NCBI RefSeq assembly: GCF_018613655.1
Contig: NZ_JAGGPW010000004.1
Coordinates: 338,627 to 402,626, forward strand
DNA: 64,000 bases
Origin: Planococcus sp. ISL-109
Lineage (GTDB): Bacteria; Bacillota; Bacilli; Bacillales_A; Planococcaceae
Reading direction: 5' to 3'
Part shown: one piece after another, positions 18,016 through 33,263 of the stretch
Numbering within the stretch: position 1 is the first letter of the stretch
Layout: each line of letters begins with the position of its first letter
Program-made: the position numbers and the translations under genes
The notes under the pieces: generated by a model
Databases searched by the model: none
Told to the model about the DNA's origin: nothing
Seen by the model: only the letters and a program-made list of their open reading frames with translations

Positions 18016-19290
18016 ATGGGATTATTCATTAAAAATGTAAAAATGTTAAACGGAGAACAACTGCAGGAGGCCAACATCCGCATTAAGGATGGCCAGATTG
18101 CAGAGATCGGCGAAGGCTTGAAATCGCAAGGCGAAATCGAAATCGACGGCAAAGGCCGAATGATCGCACCGGGATTTGTGGATGTCCACGTCCATTTGCG
18201 TGAACCGGGGGGAGAGCAAAAAGAAACAATCGAAAGCGGCACGAAATCAGCAGCGCGCGGAGGCTACACGACGATTTGCGCAATGCCGAACACTCGCCCT
18301 GTACCGGACACGAAAGAAAATCTTGATCATGTCAACGCACTGATCGACAAAAATGCGCTCATTCGGGTTTTGCCGTATGCATCCATCACGATCCGTGAAG
18401 CAGGCAAAGAACGGACCAATTTGAAAGAATTGAAAGAACATGGCGCGTTCGCGTTCACCGACGACGGCGTCGGCATCCAGGAAGCGGGGATGATGTTCGA
18501 AACGATGAAAGAAGCAGCTACACTCGATATGCCAGTCGTCGCTCACTGCGAAGATAATAGCTTGATCTACGGAGGCGTTATGCATGACGGCAAAAGAAGC
18601 CGCGAACTCGGTCTGCCGGGCATCCCGTCCGTTGCAGAATCGGTCCATATCGCGCGCGACATCCTGCTGGCAGAAGCAGCCGGCGCCCATTATCATGTTT
18701 GCCACGTCAGCACGAAGGAATCGGTACGCGTTATCCGCGATGCGAAAAAAGCAGGTGTCCGCGTAACGGCGGAAGTGACGCCTCATCACTTGCTGCTGAC
18801 AGAAGACGACATCCCGGGAGACGACGCAAACTACAAAATGAACCCGCCGCTGCGTGCAAAAGAAGATTTCGACGCGCTGCACGCCGGATTGCTCGACGGC
18901 ACACTTGATTTTATCGCAACGGACCATGCACCTCATATTGCACAGGAAAAGGCGAACGGCATGGAAAAAGCGCCATTCGGCATCGTCGGATTTGAAACGG
19001 CATTCCCGCTTCTTTACACAGAATTTGTCCAGAGCGGTAAATGGACGCTCCAGCAATTGATTGACTGGATAACGAAAAAGCCGGCGGATGTGTTCGGCCT
19101 TCCTTACGGCAAGATCGAAGCGGGCCAAGCAGCAGATCTAGTGCTGCTCGATTTGGACAAACAACAGGAGATCCACACGGAAGATTTTCTTTCCAAAGGC
19201 ACCAACACACCATTTGGCGGACAAACTTGCACCGGCTGGCCAGTTATGACCATTTTCGGCGGTGACATCGTATGGCAGGAGGAAAACTGA
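18016..19290 (+). CDS. pyrC: Dihydroorotase
   Basis: Third step: cyclisation of carbamoyl aspartate to dihydroorotate by a zinc amidohydrolase. The 424-residue protein carries the metal motif [11 protein letters not shown] (H58, H60), VVAHCEDN, and further metal ligands in HYHVCHVST and [10 protein letters not shown], in the class I pattern. The ATG has a GGGAGAG site and lies one base after pyrB. The stop overlaps the carA ATG by one base. Confidence 0.97.
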   Translation: MGLFIKNVKMLNGEQLQEANIRIKDGQIAEIGEGLKSQGEIEIDGKGRMIAPGFVDVHVHLREPGGEQKETIESGTKSAARGGYTTICAMPNTRPVPDTKENLDHVNALIDKNALIRVLPYASITIREAGKERTNLKELKEHGAFAFTDDGVGIQEAGMMFETMKEAATLDMPVVAHCEDNSLIYGGVMHDGKRSRELGLPGIPSVAESVHIARDILLAEAAGAHYHVCHVSTKESVRVIRDAKKAGVRVTAEVTPHHLLLTEDDIPGDDANYKMNPPLRAKEDFDALHAGLLDGTLDFIATDHAPHIAQEKANGMEKAPFGIVGFETAFPLLYTEFVQSGKWTLQQLIDWITKKPADVFGLPYGKIEAGQAADLVLLDLDKQQEIHTEDFLSKGTNTPFGGQTCTGWPVMTIFGGDIVWQEEN

Positions 19291-20376
19291 TGAAACGTTA
19301 TTTGATCTTAGAGGACGGTACGGTATTCGACGGGGAAGCATTCGGCAGTGAAGAAGCATCGGTCGGGGAAGTGGTGTTCAACACGAGTATGACCGGCTAT
19401 CAGGAAATCTTGTCCGATCCATCTTATTGCGGGCAGATCGTCACAATGACTTATCCACTTATCGGCAACTACGGCATCAACAGCGATGATTTCGAATCGA
19501 TCGACCCGGCAGTGAAAGGGATGGTCGTCCGGGAAGCGGCAGAGTTTCCGTCGAACTTCAGGAGCACCATGAGTATTGACGAATTGTTGAGAAAAAAAGG
19601 CATTCCCGGAATATCCGGGATCGATACGCGAAAACTGACACGCCTCATCCGCGTCAACGGCTCGATCAAAGGCGTCTTGACAGCAGCTGGCGAAGAGCCA
19701 GACTTCGAGCAAGTGACAAATAAGTTGAAAGAAACCGTGATGCCGACCGATCAAGTGGCACAAGTGTCGATCACACGTCCTTACCCAAGCCCTGGACGCG
19801 GCAAGCGTGTCGTAATCATCGATTACGGCATGAAGCACGGCATCTTGAGGGAATTGACGAAACGCAAATGTGATGTCATCGTTGTGCCGCATAACACTTC
19901 GGCACAGGAGATTCTTGCATGGGGCCCCGACGGCGTCATGCTGTCGAACGGTCCGGGAGATCCGAAAAATGTACCGGAATGCGTAGACGTCGTGCGCGAT
20001 CTTATCGGCGAAGTGCCGGTGTTCGGCATTTGCCTCGGCCATCAATTGTTCGCACGCGCGTGCGGTGCGGACACGTTCAAATTGAAGTTCGGCCACCGCG
20101 GCGGCAACCACCCGGTTCGGGATCTCGTGACGGGGAAAGTCGAAATCACTTCACAAAACCACGGCTATGCCGTTGACGAAGAAACTTTGCAAGGAACGCG
20201 TTTGAAAGTGACACATAGCGCACTCAATGACGGAACAAATGAAGGATTAACACATTTGGATTACCCGGCATTTACTGTCCAATACCACCCGGAATCCTCA
20301 CCAGGACCGGAAGATTCGAATTACTTGTTCGACCGATTTCTAGAAATGATGAACGCACAGCGGAAGGAGCAACAAC

Positions 20377-20384
<8 letters not shown>
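19290..20384 (+). CDS. carA: Carbamoyl-phosphate synthase, small (glutaminase) chain
   Basis: The pyrimidine-specific CPSase small chain (pyrAA); it supplies ammonia from glutamine to the large chain. It is 364 residues from ATG 19290, matching B. subtilis. The N-terminal half has the CPSase domain ([31 protein letters not shown]), and the C-terminal class I glutamine amidotransferase domain has the nucleophile motif [11 protein letters not shown] and the His-Glu pair in [15 protein letters not shown] precedes the ATG. It overlaps the next gene by 8 bases. No arginine-type paralogue is in the window. Confidence 0.96.
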
Positions 20385-25925
<5,541 letters not shown>

Positions 25926-25929
<4 letters not shown>

Positions 25930-26549
25930 AAAAGCAAATCGCACAACAACTATTATCCATCGGAGCGGTAGAGCTGAGGCCGAAAGATCCGTTCACGTGG
26001 GCGTCAGGTGTCAAATCACCGATCTATTGCGACAACCGGCTGACGATGTCCTATCCGTCCGTGCGCAAGGCAATCGCCGATGGGCTCGCCGAAACAATAC
26101 GCCGCGAATATCCGGATGCTGAAGTGATCGCAGGGACCGCGACAGCGGGCATTCCGCACGCGGCATGGGTCGCGGAGCGTCTCGACTTGCCGATGGTCTA
26201 CGTCCGTTCCAAACCGAAAGGGCACGGCCAGTCGAATTTGATCGAAGGAAAAGTCGAACCCGGAAAGAAAGTCGTCGTTGTCGAGGACTTGATCTCAAAA
26301 GGCGGTTCGGTTCTCCAGGCCGCGGAGGCTTTAAAGGATGCGGGATTTGCCGTAGCTGGAATTGCCGCGATATTCACCTATAGTTTGCCACAAGCAGAAG
26401 AAGCGATTCATCAGGCGGGCTTTTCGTTCCACACCTTGACGGATTTTCCGTCGCTCGTCGAACAAGCGGAACAAACTGGTGCCATCAATCAGGCAGATTT
26501 GCCGATGTTAAGCGAATGGCATGAAAAATTAAAGGCAGGTACTTTGTAA
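25926..26549 (+). CDS. pyrE: Orotate phosphoribosyltransferase
   Basis: Joins orotate and PRPP to give OMP. It is 207 residues from ATG 25926, which overlaps the pyrF stop by 4 bases; an earlier in-frame ATG at 25911 has no advantage. It has the PRPP motif [37 protein letters not shown], and the lysine-containing loop [12 protein letters not shown]. It is the last gene of the ten-gene pyr operon, ended by a strong terminator. Confidence 0.97.
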
Positions 26550-26585
26550 AAACACTCGGCACACCATTGTGTGCCGAGTGTTTTT
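26550..26585 (+). terminator. Terminator of the pyr operon
   Basis: A perfect 15-base-pair stem (26550-26564 with 26569-26583) with loop CATT and a T tail, starting at the pyrE stop. Confidence 0.95.
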
Positions 26586-26630
26586 AGTTTTGGGATTTGT
26601 TAGTGGCAAGAAATAATCCGCAGATTTCGT

Positions 26631-26636
26631 TATAAT
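26631..26636 (+). promoter_or_regulatory. Possible -10 box of dsdA
   Basis: A perfect TATAAT lies about 93 bases before the dsdA ATG, but no good -35 is found at 16-19 bases, so an activator may be needed or the promoter may be elsewhere in the gap. Confidence 0.4.
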
Positions 26637-26728
26637 ACGAGGTAAGAAAAAGAAATCACCTAAGCATCGGAGGCGTGGCATCCGTTCAAAACGATGAATG
26701 GACTTTACGAAAAGGAGGCGGAATTAAA

Positions 26729-28063
26729 ATGGAGCTGACAACGCAACAAATTGAACAAATGCAGCAGCAGTACCCGCTACTGTCGAATTTGATCAAATTG
26801 AAGCCGGTCGTGTGGCTGAATCCGAAGCGAAAGCGGATGGAACAAGTGACGGATTTGCCGGTTACATTCAAAGACCTCAAAGAAGCGGAGGAGACGTGGC
26901 AGCGTTTTGCTCCGTATTTAATGAAAGTGTTCGCCGAAACAGCCGAAACGGGAGGGATTATCGAATCGGTTTTGCGTCCGGCATTTCGCATGCAAAAAAG
27001 TCTGGAGTTGTATTACGAAAAGCCTCTGCCGGGCAAGTTATATGTCAAATGCGATAACGAACTGCCGGTTGCGGGGTCCGTTAAAGCGCGCGGCGGCTTT
27101 TTTGAAGTGCTCCGCTACGCGGAAGCTTTAGCGCTTGATGCCGGGCTCATCAGACGAGAGGACTCTTATGAATGGTTCGCGACAAAAGCGGCGAAAGAGT
27201 TTTTCAGCGGCTATTCGATCGGTGTCGGCTCGACTGGAAACTTGGGACTCAGCATCGGCATCATCAGCGCCGAACTCGGCTTTCAAGTGACCGTCTATAT
27301 GTCGGCAGATGCAAAAGCGTGGAAAAAGGATTTGCTGAGGGACAAAGGAGTGGAAGTTGTGGAGTTTGCTGGTGATTTCAGCGAAGCGGTGACGACCGGG
27401 CGCAAGGCTACGCTTGCTGTTGCGAACGGTTATTTCGTCGATGACGAAAAATCCCGTGAGCTGTTTCTCGGCTATAGCGTCGCCGCGCTGCGCTTGAAAG
27501 AACAGCTTGAACAGCAGGAGATTCGAGTGGACAAAGAGCATCCGCTTTTCGTTTATTTGCCGTGCGGAGTCGGGGGAGCACCAGGAGGCATCGCATTCGG
27601 GCTGCGCCACGTGTTCGGTGATCATGTCCATCCGGTTTTCGTTGAACCGACGCATTCACCGGCCGTCCTGCTAGGGTTGATGACTGGTTTGAAGAGCGGA
27701 ATTTGCGTCCAGGATGTCGGTATTGATAATGAAACGGAAGCGGATGGCTTAGCTGTCGGCCGGCCGTCAAGTTTTGCATCGGAGAGCTCTGAGCAATTGA
27801 TATCAGGCGTCGCGACAATCGAAGATGAGGCGTTATTCCCTTTACTTGCATTGTTGAAAGACAGCGAAGCGCTGAAAATCGAACCGTCCGCTGCAGCTGG
27901 GTTTACAGGTCCGTTTGCGATTGCTTCGACTGATTATGCGAAAGACCATGGCATCGCGCTGGAAAAAGCCACCCATATCGTCTGGCTGACAGGTGGAGCG
28001 CTAGTTCCGGATGCTGAAATGGCCGGTTTTTATGAAAGAGGCCGAAAGAAAATGAGGGGATGA
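26729..28063 (+). CDS. dsdA: D-serine ammonia-lyase
   Basis: A PLP enzyme converting D-serine to pyruvate and ammonia. It is 444 residues from ATG 26729 (GGAGGCGG site at 26714-26721), close to the E. coli enzyme. The cofactor lysine lies in the motif LPVAGSVKARGGFFEVL (K119), and the phosphate-binding glycine-rich stretch is SIGVGSTGNLGLSIG. VYLPCGVGGAPGGIAFGL and EPTHSPAVLLGLMTG are DsdA hallmarks. No dsdC- or dsdX-type gene is beside it. In B. subtilis this position after pyrE is occupied by the cysH sulfate-assimilation operon, so this is a lineage-specific insertion or replacement. Confidence 0.93.
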   Translation: MELTTQQIEQMQQQYPLLSNLIKLKPVVWLNPKRKRMEQVTDLPVTFKDLKEAEETWQRFAPYLMKVFAETAETGGIIESVLRPAFRMQKSLELYYEKPLPGKLYVKCDNELPVAGSVKARGGFFEVLRYAEALALDAGLIRREDSYEWFATKAAKEFFSGYSIGVGSTGNLGLSIGIISAELGFQVTVYMSADAKAWKKDLLRDKGVEVVEFAGDFSEAVTTGRKATLAVANGYFVDDEKSRELFLGYSVAALRLKEQLEQQEIRVDKEHPLFVYLPCGVGGAPGGIAFGLRHVFGDHVHPVFVEPTHSPAVLLGLMTGLKSGICVQDVGIDNETEADGLAVGRPSSFASESSEQLISGVATIEDEALFPLLALLKDSEALKIEPSAAAGFTGPFAIASTDYAKDHGIALEKATHIVWLTGGALVPDAEMAGFYERGRKKMRG

Positions 28064-28131
28064 GCAGGAATCTCGTTTCATTCAACGAATAGAAGAGGGA
28101 AAGCAAAACGAAAAAGAAGGGAAGCGAAACC

Positions 28132-28542
28132 ATGTCCATTCAAGCGAACCAGATTTTCGTAAATTTGCCGGTCAGTGATTTGGAGAGATCGATGAAGTTT
28201 TTTGGAGAAATGGGATTTGATTTTGACGAACGGATGACGGACAATAACGCCACTTGCATGATTATCGGACCGAATATATACGCCATGCTATTGGTGGAGG
28301 ATTTCTTCAAAAGCTTTACCCATAAAGACATCGCGGACACGTCCAAAAGTGCTGAAGCGATCATCGCCTTAACCGCTTCGAGCCGCGAAGAAGTCGACGA
28401 ATGGATCAACAAAGCCATTGCGGCAGGCGCCGGCTCTGCCAATGAGCCGATGGACAATAAGTTCATGTACTCTTGGAGTTTCCGTGATCCCGATGGCCAT
28501 CTATGGGAAGTCATGTATAAGGAAGAAGGAGCATTCGAATAA
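28132..28542 (+). CDS. VOC/glyoxalase-fold protein, function unknown
   Basis: A 136-residue protein of the vicinal oxygen chelate superfamily (PhnB/glyoxalase-like; some relatives are annotated as extradiol dioxygenase or bleomycin resistance proteins). It starts with QIFVNLPVSDLERSMKFFGEMGF and ends with the typical YSWSFRDPDGHLWEVMY. Metal ligands of the fold may be the last-strand Glu and others, but the substrate cannot be named from sequence. A GAAGGGAAG site precedes the ATG, 68 bases after dsdA with no promoter visible, so co-transcription with dsdA is likely. It is separated from the convergent ABC genes by a symmetrical terminator. Confidence 0.85.
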   Translation: MSIQANQIFVNLPVSDLERSMKFFGEMGFDFDERMTDNNATCMIIGPNIYAMLLVEDFFKSFTHKDIADTSKSAEAIIALTASSREEVDEWINKAIAAGAGSANEPMDNKFMYSWSFRDPDGHLWEVMYKEEGAFE

Positions 28543-28580
28543 CAAAAACCCACGCCGGTTAACCGGCGTGGGTTTTTGTT
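28541..28580. terminator. Bidirectional terminator, perfect 40-base palindrome
   Basis: Positions 28541-28560 are the exact reverse complement of 28561-28580, with A runs on the left and T runs on the right, so the hairpin works for the VOC gene on + and for the ABC permease on -. It starts at the end of the VOC gene, and the permease stop is 3 bases away. Confidence 0.95.
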
Positions 28581-28582
28581 TG

Positions 28583-29260
28583 TCATAAATATTCCGCGTA
28601 GCGTTTTTCCAAATAATTTTGCAGCACTGTCATGACTGAACAAATCGCCCAGTAGATAAGGGCTACAAGGATCAGCAGCGTCAGCAAATCATATTCGCGT
28701 GCACCGACTACCCGTGCTTTCTGGAAAATTTCCGGCACCGTAATCATCGCAGCGAGTGAAGACGCTTTGATCAAATCGAGATAAACATTCGATAATGGCG
28801 GTACTGCAATGCGCACCGATTGCGGCAAAATGATGCGCCGCATCGCCTGCCAATAGCTGAGGCCGAGCGCGGTGGACGATTCCCATTGGCCTTTATCGAC
28901 AGAAGCGAGTGCGGAGCGGAACACTTCTGCGATATAAGCGGCGCTGTTGATCGTAAAGCCGAGCAACGCGGCTTGTAGCGCTGTAAATTCGATGCCGATG
29001 ACTGGCAGTGCAAAATACAGCAAAAATAAGATCACGAGAATCGGCACGCCGCGCATAAAGGAAATATAAAGGCGCGCCGGCAAATGGAGCAGCGGCTGTT
29101 TGGATGTGCGGGCGAGTGCCAGGAAAAAGCCGATGACAAGTCCGCCGAGCATGCTGCCCATCGAAATGAACAGCGTATACCAAATGCCTTCGAGCACATA
29201 GGGCAAGGAATCGATCGCCAGTTCAGGATCGAATAACAATCCCCATTCGATATCGCTCAT
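28583..29260 (-). CDS. Amino-acid ABC transporter permease
   Basis: A 225-residue inner-membrane permease of the polar amino-acid family (HisMQ/GlnP-type). It has about five hydrophobic segments (WYTLFISMGSMLGGLVIGFFLALA near the N-terminus, ILVILFLLYFALPVIGI) and the EAA loop that contacts the ATPase (STALGLSYWQAMRRIILPQSVRIAVPPL), which is complete. A GGAGGG site lies ahead of the ATG. It is 15 bases downstream of the binding-protein gene. No ATPase gene is present in this unit or elsewhere in the window, so an ATPase encoded elsewhere is required. It resembles cystine/glutamine-type systems; substrate unproven. Confidence 0.92.
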   Translation of the reverse strand: MSDIEWGLLFDPELAIDSLPYVLEGIWYTLFISMGSMLGGLVIGFFLALARTSKQPLLHLPARLYISFMRGVPILVILFLLYFALPVIGIEFTALQAALLGFTINSAAYIAEVFRSALASVDKGQWESSTALGLSYWQAMRRIILPQSVRIAVPPLSNVYLDLIKASSLAAMITVPEIFQKARVVGAREYDLLTLLILVALIYWAICSVMTVLQNYLEKRYAEYL

Positions 29261-29275
29261 AATAATGGCCCTCCT

Positions 29276-30124
29276 TTAATTTTCCTCTTCGATGTCCGGT
29301 TCGATAGTAACGTCCGCTCCGCCGAAGAACTCAGCCGAAATCTCACTGACTGTTCCATCCGCAAGCATTTCATCTAGTGTGGCATTTACTTGCTCGAGCA
29401 GTTCTTCGCTGTCTTGATTAACGACGAGCCCGACTTCAGAAGGCAAGTATTTGATATCGGGGTGGATGGTGATGTTCAGTTCCGGGAAAGCCGCGACACC
29501 AAATGTCGACAAATAATAATCGTTCAATATGACATCGGTCCGGCCGATTGACACATCGCGTAAATAGATTTCGTTCGTGGCGTTGTCATACGTCACTTCT
29601 TCCGCACCATAATCGCGGGCAGTCTGCATATAGACAGAAGTCGATACGCCGGCTGCTTTTTTGCCTTCAAGATCCTCAAGTGACTCAATCCCAGACAAAT
29701 CGTCTTTTCGGACGACCGCTGTGCCGTAGGAGTATTTGATTGGTGTGGAGAACAGGAATTTATCGGTCATGTCCTCCGTCACTTCGATGTCGTTGGCGGC
29801 CATATCGAGCTGCCCTGTGCTGACGCTCGTCAACATTTCATCAAATCCGAGCTCGCGGAATTCGATTTCCAACTCGAGGCGTTCGCTGAGTTCACGGACG
29901 ACTTCCACTTCAAAGCCTGTCAACTCGCCGCTTTCTTCGTCGCGGAACGAAGTAGCCAACAGCGTGCCGGATGTGCCGACAGTCAATGTGCCTTCTTCCT
30001 GGATACGGTCCCATTCTGATGACTGTTCCGTGTCTGCCGTTTCATCGCCACAAGCTGACAGCAATAATACTGTTGCGGCAAGAGAAGCTACACTTATGTA
30101 TGTTCGTTTCTTCAAGCTGTTCAA
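29276..30124 (-). CDS. Amino-acid ABC transporter substrate-binding lipoprotein
   Basis: A family 3 extracellular solute-binding protein (SBP_bac_3), 282 residues. It has a basic start (NSLKKRTY), a hydrophobic signal segment and the lipobox LLSAC with cysteine at about residue 24, so it is lipidated and processed by signal peptidase II (lspA is in this window). It has the domain motifs ELTGFEVEVVRELSERL, GFDEMLTSVSTGQLDMAAND and TPIKYSYGTAVV. The start is TTG at 30124, 7 bases after a GAGGAGG site on the minus strand; the open frame further upstream does not look like protein. It looks closest to cystine (TcyA) or glutamine binders; the specificity is not determined. Confidence 0.92.
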   Translation of the reverse strand: MNSLKKRTYISVASLAATVLLLSACGDETADTEQSSEWDRIQEEGTLTVGTSGTLLATSFRDEESGELTGFEVEVVRELSERLELEIEFRELGFDEMLTSVSTGQLDMAANDIEVTEDMTDKFLFSTPIKYSYGTAVVRKDDLSGIESLEDLEGKKAAGVSTSVYMQTARDYGAEEVTYDNATNEIYLRDVSIGRTDVILNDYYLSTFGVAAFPELNITIHPDIKYLPSEVGLVVNQDSEELLEQVNATLDEMLADGTVSEISAEFFGGADVTIEPDIEEEN

Positions 30125-30249
30125 TGATATGCCTCCTCTGTATTCGTCCTCTAAAAAGATAGCATTATCTAAAGGTTCGGGCAATGCTTTAAGAAATACA
30201 GTGTTCATATAATAATGTTATGTAAACTGCAGTTGCTTTTGAACAAAGA

Positions 30250-30294
30250 AAAAGAACTGTCCGGCTTGCTTTTAGGCAGCAGGGCAGTTCTTCT
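30250..30294 (-). terminator. Terminator of rqcH
   Basis: An imperfect inverted repeat (arms about 30252-30269 and 30276-30292) followed on the minus strand by a T-rich tail. It lies just beyond the rqcH stop. Confidence 0.8.
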
Positions 30295-30295
30295 G

Positions 30296-31951
30296 TTACT
30301 TTTTCAATTTCAAAACTAGGTCTTCATCCGGCGTAACAAAGACCGTTTTCTGTTCAAAATAAATTACAAAGCCCGGTTTTGCACCGCTCGGCTTTTTCAC
30401 TTGGCGGACTTCGGTGTAATCGACTGGAACCGATGCAGATTCGCGCGCTTTGCTGAAATAGGCGGCAATGGATGCAGCTTCTAAAATGGTTTCTTCGTCC
30501 GGTTCTTGTGAATGGATGACAACGTGCGACCCTGGAATGTCTTTCGTGTGAAGCCATGTATCGGATTTCGACGCAACTTTAAACGTCACATAATCGTTTT
30601 GTTTATTGTTTTTGCCGACGGAAATCGCAATGCCGTTACTCGACTCATAATGTTCGACACTCGGTTTCTTCGGCTTTTTCTTTTTCTTGGATTTCTGCGC
30701 TTTCATATGGCCTTGTTCGGCCAGCTCTTCGCGGATTTCTTCGATATCGGAAAGCCCTGCTTGCTGGACTTGCTGCATGAGCTGCTCAAAATAGCGGATA
30801 TCTTCATCGGTTTTCTTGATTTGTTCCTGCGTTTTGACGACCGCGGTCTTGGCTTTTTGGTAGCGCGAGTAATATTTCTGGGAATTTTCGATCGGTGTCT
30901 TGCGCGGGTCGAGCGCAATCGACACGGTTTCTTCGTTATAATAATTGACGACTTCCACTTGCTTCATGCCTTTTTTGATGGTGTGCAAGTTGGCCATGAT
31001 CAGCTCGCCGTTCAATTGAAGCTGGTCGCGTTTATGTGCTTGGTCCTGCTCTTTTTGCAGCTTTTTGAGTTTCAGTTTCAGTTTAGCGATTTCATTTTGC
31101 AGCCAGCGTTCTAAATCCCCAGCCTGCTGTTTGACGCGGTCGCGTTCTGCTTTGGCGTAATAGATCCGGTCGAGCAGCTCGGAAAGATTGTCGAAGTGGA
31201 TATTTTCCTGTTCAAGATGCGTCAGCGGCGTTGCTGAGAAATAGCTTTTGCCTTGTTGCTCGACGTAATAGCCGCTCGGTGCGGGATTCGTGAAATCGTT
31301 GAGAAATTCTTTAGCGCTTTCCGGGTCTTTCTCGAGGCGGTAATGCAATTCCTTTGCCGTCAGCGGGGAAAACCCGGCGAATTCCGAGACGATTTCTTTG
31401 CCGCTGAGTTCGTTGAAACGAGCGCCTTCATCGTATGGATTGCGTTTATCTTGCGAAGGCGGAAAAATATAATCTTGACCAGGTAGAATCGTTCGGTAGG
31501 AATTGACGCTCGGCGGCAAATGCTTCAAGCTGTCGAGGATCATGTCACGTCCGGCATCGACTAGGATGACGTTCGAATGGCGCCCCATCATTTCGACGTG
31601 AAGTTCGCGTTCAATTTCATCGCCGATTTCATTTCGTGCACGTATGCGGAGAATGATCAGCCGGTCGGAGCCGTGCTGGTGCACTCCGGTAATAACGCCG
31701 CCTTCGATATGCTTGCGCAGCAGCATGCAAAACATCGGCGGTTCCGATGGGTTGACGTTTGCTGTGTTCGTCAAATGGATCCGTGAATAGGATGGGTGGA
31801 TCGAAATGAGCAATTTATGGTTTTTTCCTTGTGCACGTATATGCAGGAGCAGTTCGAGCTGATTAGGCTGATGAACTTTTGAAATCCTACCGCTGACTAG
31901 CTGTTGGAGCTCGCTCGTCATCGCTTTCGTAAATAATCCATCAAATGCCAT
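30296..31951 (-). CDS. rqcH: Ribosome quality-control protein RqcH (NFACT family)
   Basis: RqcH binds obstructed 50S subunits and recruits tRNA-Ala to add C-terminal alanine tails that mark stalled chains for degradation; older names are FbpA or YloA. It is 551 residues from ATG 31951 (AGAGGG site upstream; the ATG at 31984 is less likely). The NFACT-N domain starts with MAFDGLFTKAMTSELQQL, a coiled coil occupies about residues 260-410 (LKLKLKKLQKEQDQAHKRD), and the NFACT-R domain with SKSDTWLHTKDIPGSHVVI closes the protein. It is transcribed divergently from remA. In B. subtilis yloB and yloC lie between it and remA; here they are absent. Confidence 0.94.
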   Translation of the reverse strand: MAFDGLFTKAMTSELQQLVSGRISKVHQPNQLELLLHIRAQGKNHKLLISIHPSYSRIHLTNTANVNPSEPPMFCMLLRKHIEGGVITGVHQHGSDRLIILRIRARNEIGDEIERELHVEMMGRHSNVILVDAGRDMILDSLKHLPPSVNSYRTILPGQDYIFPPSQDKRNPYDEGARFNELSGKEIVSEFAGFSPLTAKELHYRLEKDPESAKEFLNDFTNPAPSGYYVEQQGKSYFSATPLTHLEQENIHFDNLSELLDRIYYAKAERDRVKQQAGDLERWLQNEIAKLKLKLKKLQKEQDQAHKRDQLQLNGELIMANLHTIKKGMKQVEVVNYYNEETVSIALDPRKTPIENSQKYYSRYQKAKTAVVKTQEQIKKTDEDIRYFEQLMQQVQQAGLSDIEEIREELAEQGHMKAQKSKKKKKPKKPSVEHYESSNGIAISVGKNNKQNDYVTFKVASKSDTWLHTKDIPGSHVVIHSQEPDEETILEAASIAAYFSKARESASVPVDYTEVRQVKKPSGAKPGFVIYFEQKTVFVTPDEDLVLKLKK

Positions 31952-31986
31952 AAAAAATCCCTCTTTCAAATCGTTTTGTTCCATCT

Positions 31987-32016
31987 TATCATTTTCACGA
32001 CAGAATATGATATAAT
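31987..32016 (+). promoter_or_regulatory. Possible remA-gmk promoter
   Basis: A perfect TATAAT at 32011-32016 with TTATCA (31987-31992) 18 bases upstream. It lies in the 121-base divergent gap between rqcH and remA. Confidence 0.45.
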
Positions 32017-32072
32017 AAGACAGTTAGATTCAAAGCGAAAAAGTTAGACAAGCATCGGTGGCGGTGAAGATA

Positions 32073-32963
<891 letters not shown>

Positions 32964-32964
<1 letters not shown>

Positions 32965-33188
32965 TGTTATACCCATCCGTTGATAAACTAAAAAGCCGTA
33001 TCGATTCAAAATACTCACTTGTAGCGTTGGCGTCGAAGCGAGCGCGCCAATTGCATGAACATGGAGACGAAAAATTAGACTCCTATGTATCCCACAAAGC
33101 GGTCGGAAAAGCGCTGGAAGAAATTGCAGAAGGCGTATTGACGCCGGTTCAACAAGATGCATCCGCAATTTACGAAGACGAAATTTAA
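32964..33188 (+). CDS. rpoZ: RNA polymerase omega subunit
   Basis: A small RNA polymerase assembly factor, 74 residues. It has the family pattern MLYPSVDKLKSRIDSKYSLVALASKRARQL with SHKAVGKALEEIAEG near the C-terminus. Omega binds the beta-prime subunit. AAAGGAG precedes the ATG, which overlaps the gmk stop by one base. A hairpin with a T-rich tail follows. Confidence 0.95.
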
Positions 33189-33207
33189 CCAATGATATCA
33201 ATTAACG

Positions 33208-33246
33208 ACTCCCAGAGCGAATATGTTCTTTGGGAGTTTGTTGTTT
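33208..33246 (+). terminator. Terminator-like hairpin between rpoZ and coaBC
   Basis: Arms 33208-33217 and 33228-33237 pair over 10 bases (one wobble) with a 10-base loop; the tail is T-rich but interrupted by G. No promoter is seen before coaBC, so it may terminate only partially. Confidence 0.6.
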
Positions 33247-33263
33247 AGAAAGGGTGTTTAACG

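Noticed and set aside
19308-20111. Long minus-strand open frame opposite carA
   Set aside because: It is a shadow of the carA coding frame in a high-bias gene; it lacks a ribosome site and recognisable motifs.
28541-28580. 40-base perfect palindrome as a possible recombination or attachment site
   Set aside because: It lies between convergent genes, has A/T runs at both ends and abuts both stop codons, which fits a bidirectional terminator.
30125-30208. Longer N-terminus of the ABC binding protein
   Set aside because: It would put 28 unrelated residues ahead of a complete lipoprotein signal peptide; the TTG at 30124 has an ideal ribosome site.
26550-30250. dsdA-VOC-ABC segment as an undescribed defence or mobile island
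   Set aside because: No integrase, transposase, terminal repeats or tRNA target is seen, and all four genes belong to ordinary metabolic or transport families.
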